From Clostridiaceae bacterium (GTDB lineage: Bacteria > Bacillota > Clostridia > DSM-8532): a DNA stretch of 42,821 nt. The translations under genes and the position numbers were made by a program. Shown piece by piece: positions 42,751 to 42,821 of the stretch. Within the stretch, counting starts at the first letter, position 1. Each line of letters opens with the position of its first letter. The stretch is from NCBI GenBank assembly GCA_012728015.1, contig JAAYFY010000001.1, positions 1 through 42,821 of the forward strand. The letters run 5' to 3'. The notes under the pieces are model-generated. The model worked only from the letters and a program-made list of their open reading frames with translations. It was not told the DNA's origin and searched no databases.

Positions 42751-42811
42751 AAGATGTCATCCTGTTAAGATAAGAATTTGCAACAAAAACTCAACGAAAG
42801 GGTGACATCTT
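42751..42811. repeat. Inverted repeat directly before a new start codon
   Basis: AAGATGTCATCC (42751-42762) is inverted at 42800-42811 (GGGTGACATCTT) with one mismatch and a 37-nt loop. The right arm overlaps the ribosome binding region of the ATG at 42813. It may be a mobile-element end or a translation-control hairpin. Confidence 0.5.
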
Positions 42812-42812
42812 C

Positions 42813-42821
42813 ATGTATAAC
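42813..42821 (+). CDS. Start of a gene cut by the window edge
   Basis: Only three codons (Met-Tyr-Asn) are visible. AAAGGGTGAC lies about 8 nt upstream as a possible ribosome binding site. The product cannot be told; a transposase is possible given the inverted repeat, but unproven. Confidence 0.3.

Overview
This window is a typical chromosomal stretch from an anaerobic, endospore-forming member of the Clostridia, of moderate GC content. Three things point there. There is a tricistronic GerA-type germinant receptor operon with a well-matched sigma-G promoter, plus a LysM-GH18 spore-type hydrolase and a DUF3787-type spore surface protein. Pyruvate metabolism relies on a homodimeric pyruvate:ferredoxin oxidoreductase. 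Regulation is Gram-positive in style: a leucine T-box leader, strong AGGAGG ribosome binding sites and many TTG/GTG starts. I cannot name the species from sequence alone.

Layout, left to right. 1-179 is the 5' end of an NSS-family Na+ symporter (-). 355-3749 is a sugar ABC importer operon (-): lipoprotein binding protein, attenuating hairpin, two permeases. 4029-5147 is a SerC-like aminotransferase (-). 5394-8344 is a three-gene cassette (-) of the 2-hydroxyacyl-CoA dehydratase activase/DUF2229 group with overlapping genes. 8565-9695 is a zinc alcohol dehydrogenase (-). 9782-11441 holds spore-type LysM-GH18 and a small membrane protein (-). 11616-15981 is the ger operon (+), including an unlisted 59-residue two-helix protein. 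16010-16702 is a Crp/Fnr regulator (-). 16915-19917 is a zinc uptake operon znuA-znuC-znuB-zur (-) behind a Fur-family box. 20123-24164 carries DUF1858, DUF438-hemerythrin-PAS and a CopA copper ATPase (-). 24388-27558 encodes bacterial NHEJ (+): Ku, ATP-dependent ligase and, after a repeat-filled gap, a separate primase-polymerase. 27570-29480 is leuA with its T-box (-). 29571-30179 is an HD-domain protein (-). 30424-32880 is feoA-feoB (+). 33073-33470 holds two small genes (+). 33543-33861 is a frameshifted gene remnant (-). 33864-37400 is nifJ (-). 37638-42693 is a hexuronate catabolism operon uxuA-gntR-uxuB-uxaC (+). The window ends in an inverted repeat directly before a new start codon.

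Functionally the window combines metal homeostasis (Zn import, Cu export, Fe(II) import), spore biology (germination, spore DNA repair), plant-polymer sugar use (uronates, ABC sugar import) and central anaerobic metabolism. Most genes belong to known families. The least explained parts are the split activase/DUF2229 cassette, the small two-helix ger protein, several well-formed palindromes in promoter regions, and a family of CATTGCGAG-type dispersed repeats found at two loci, one of which splits the NHEJ genes. I found no CRISPR array, rRNA, tRNA or prophage.
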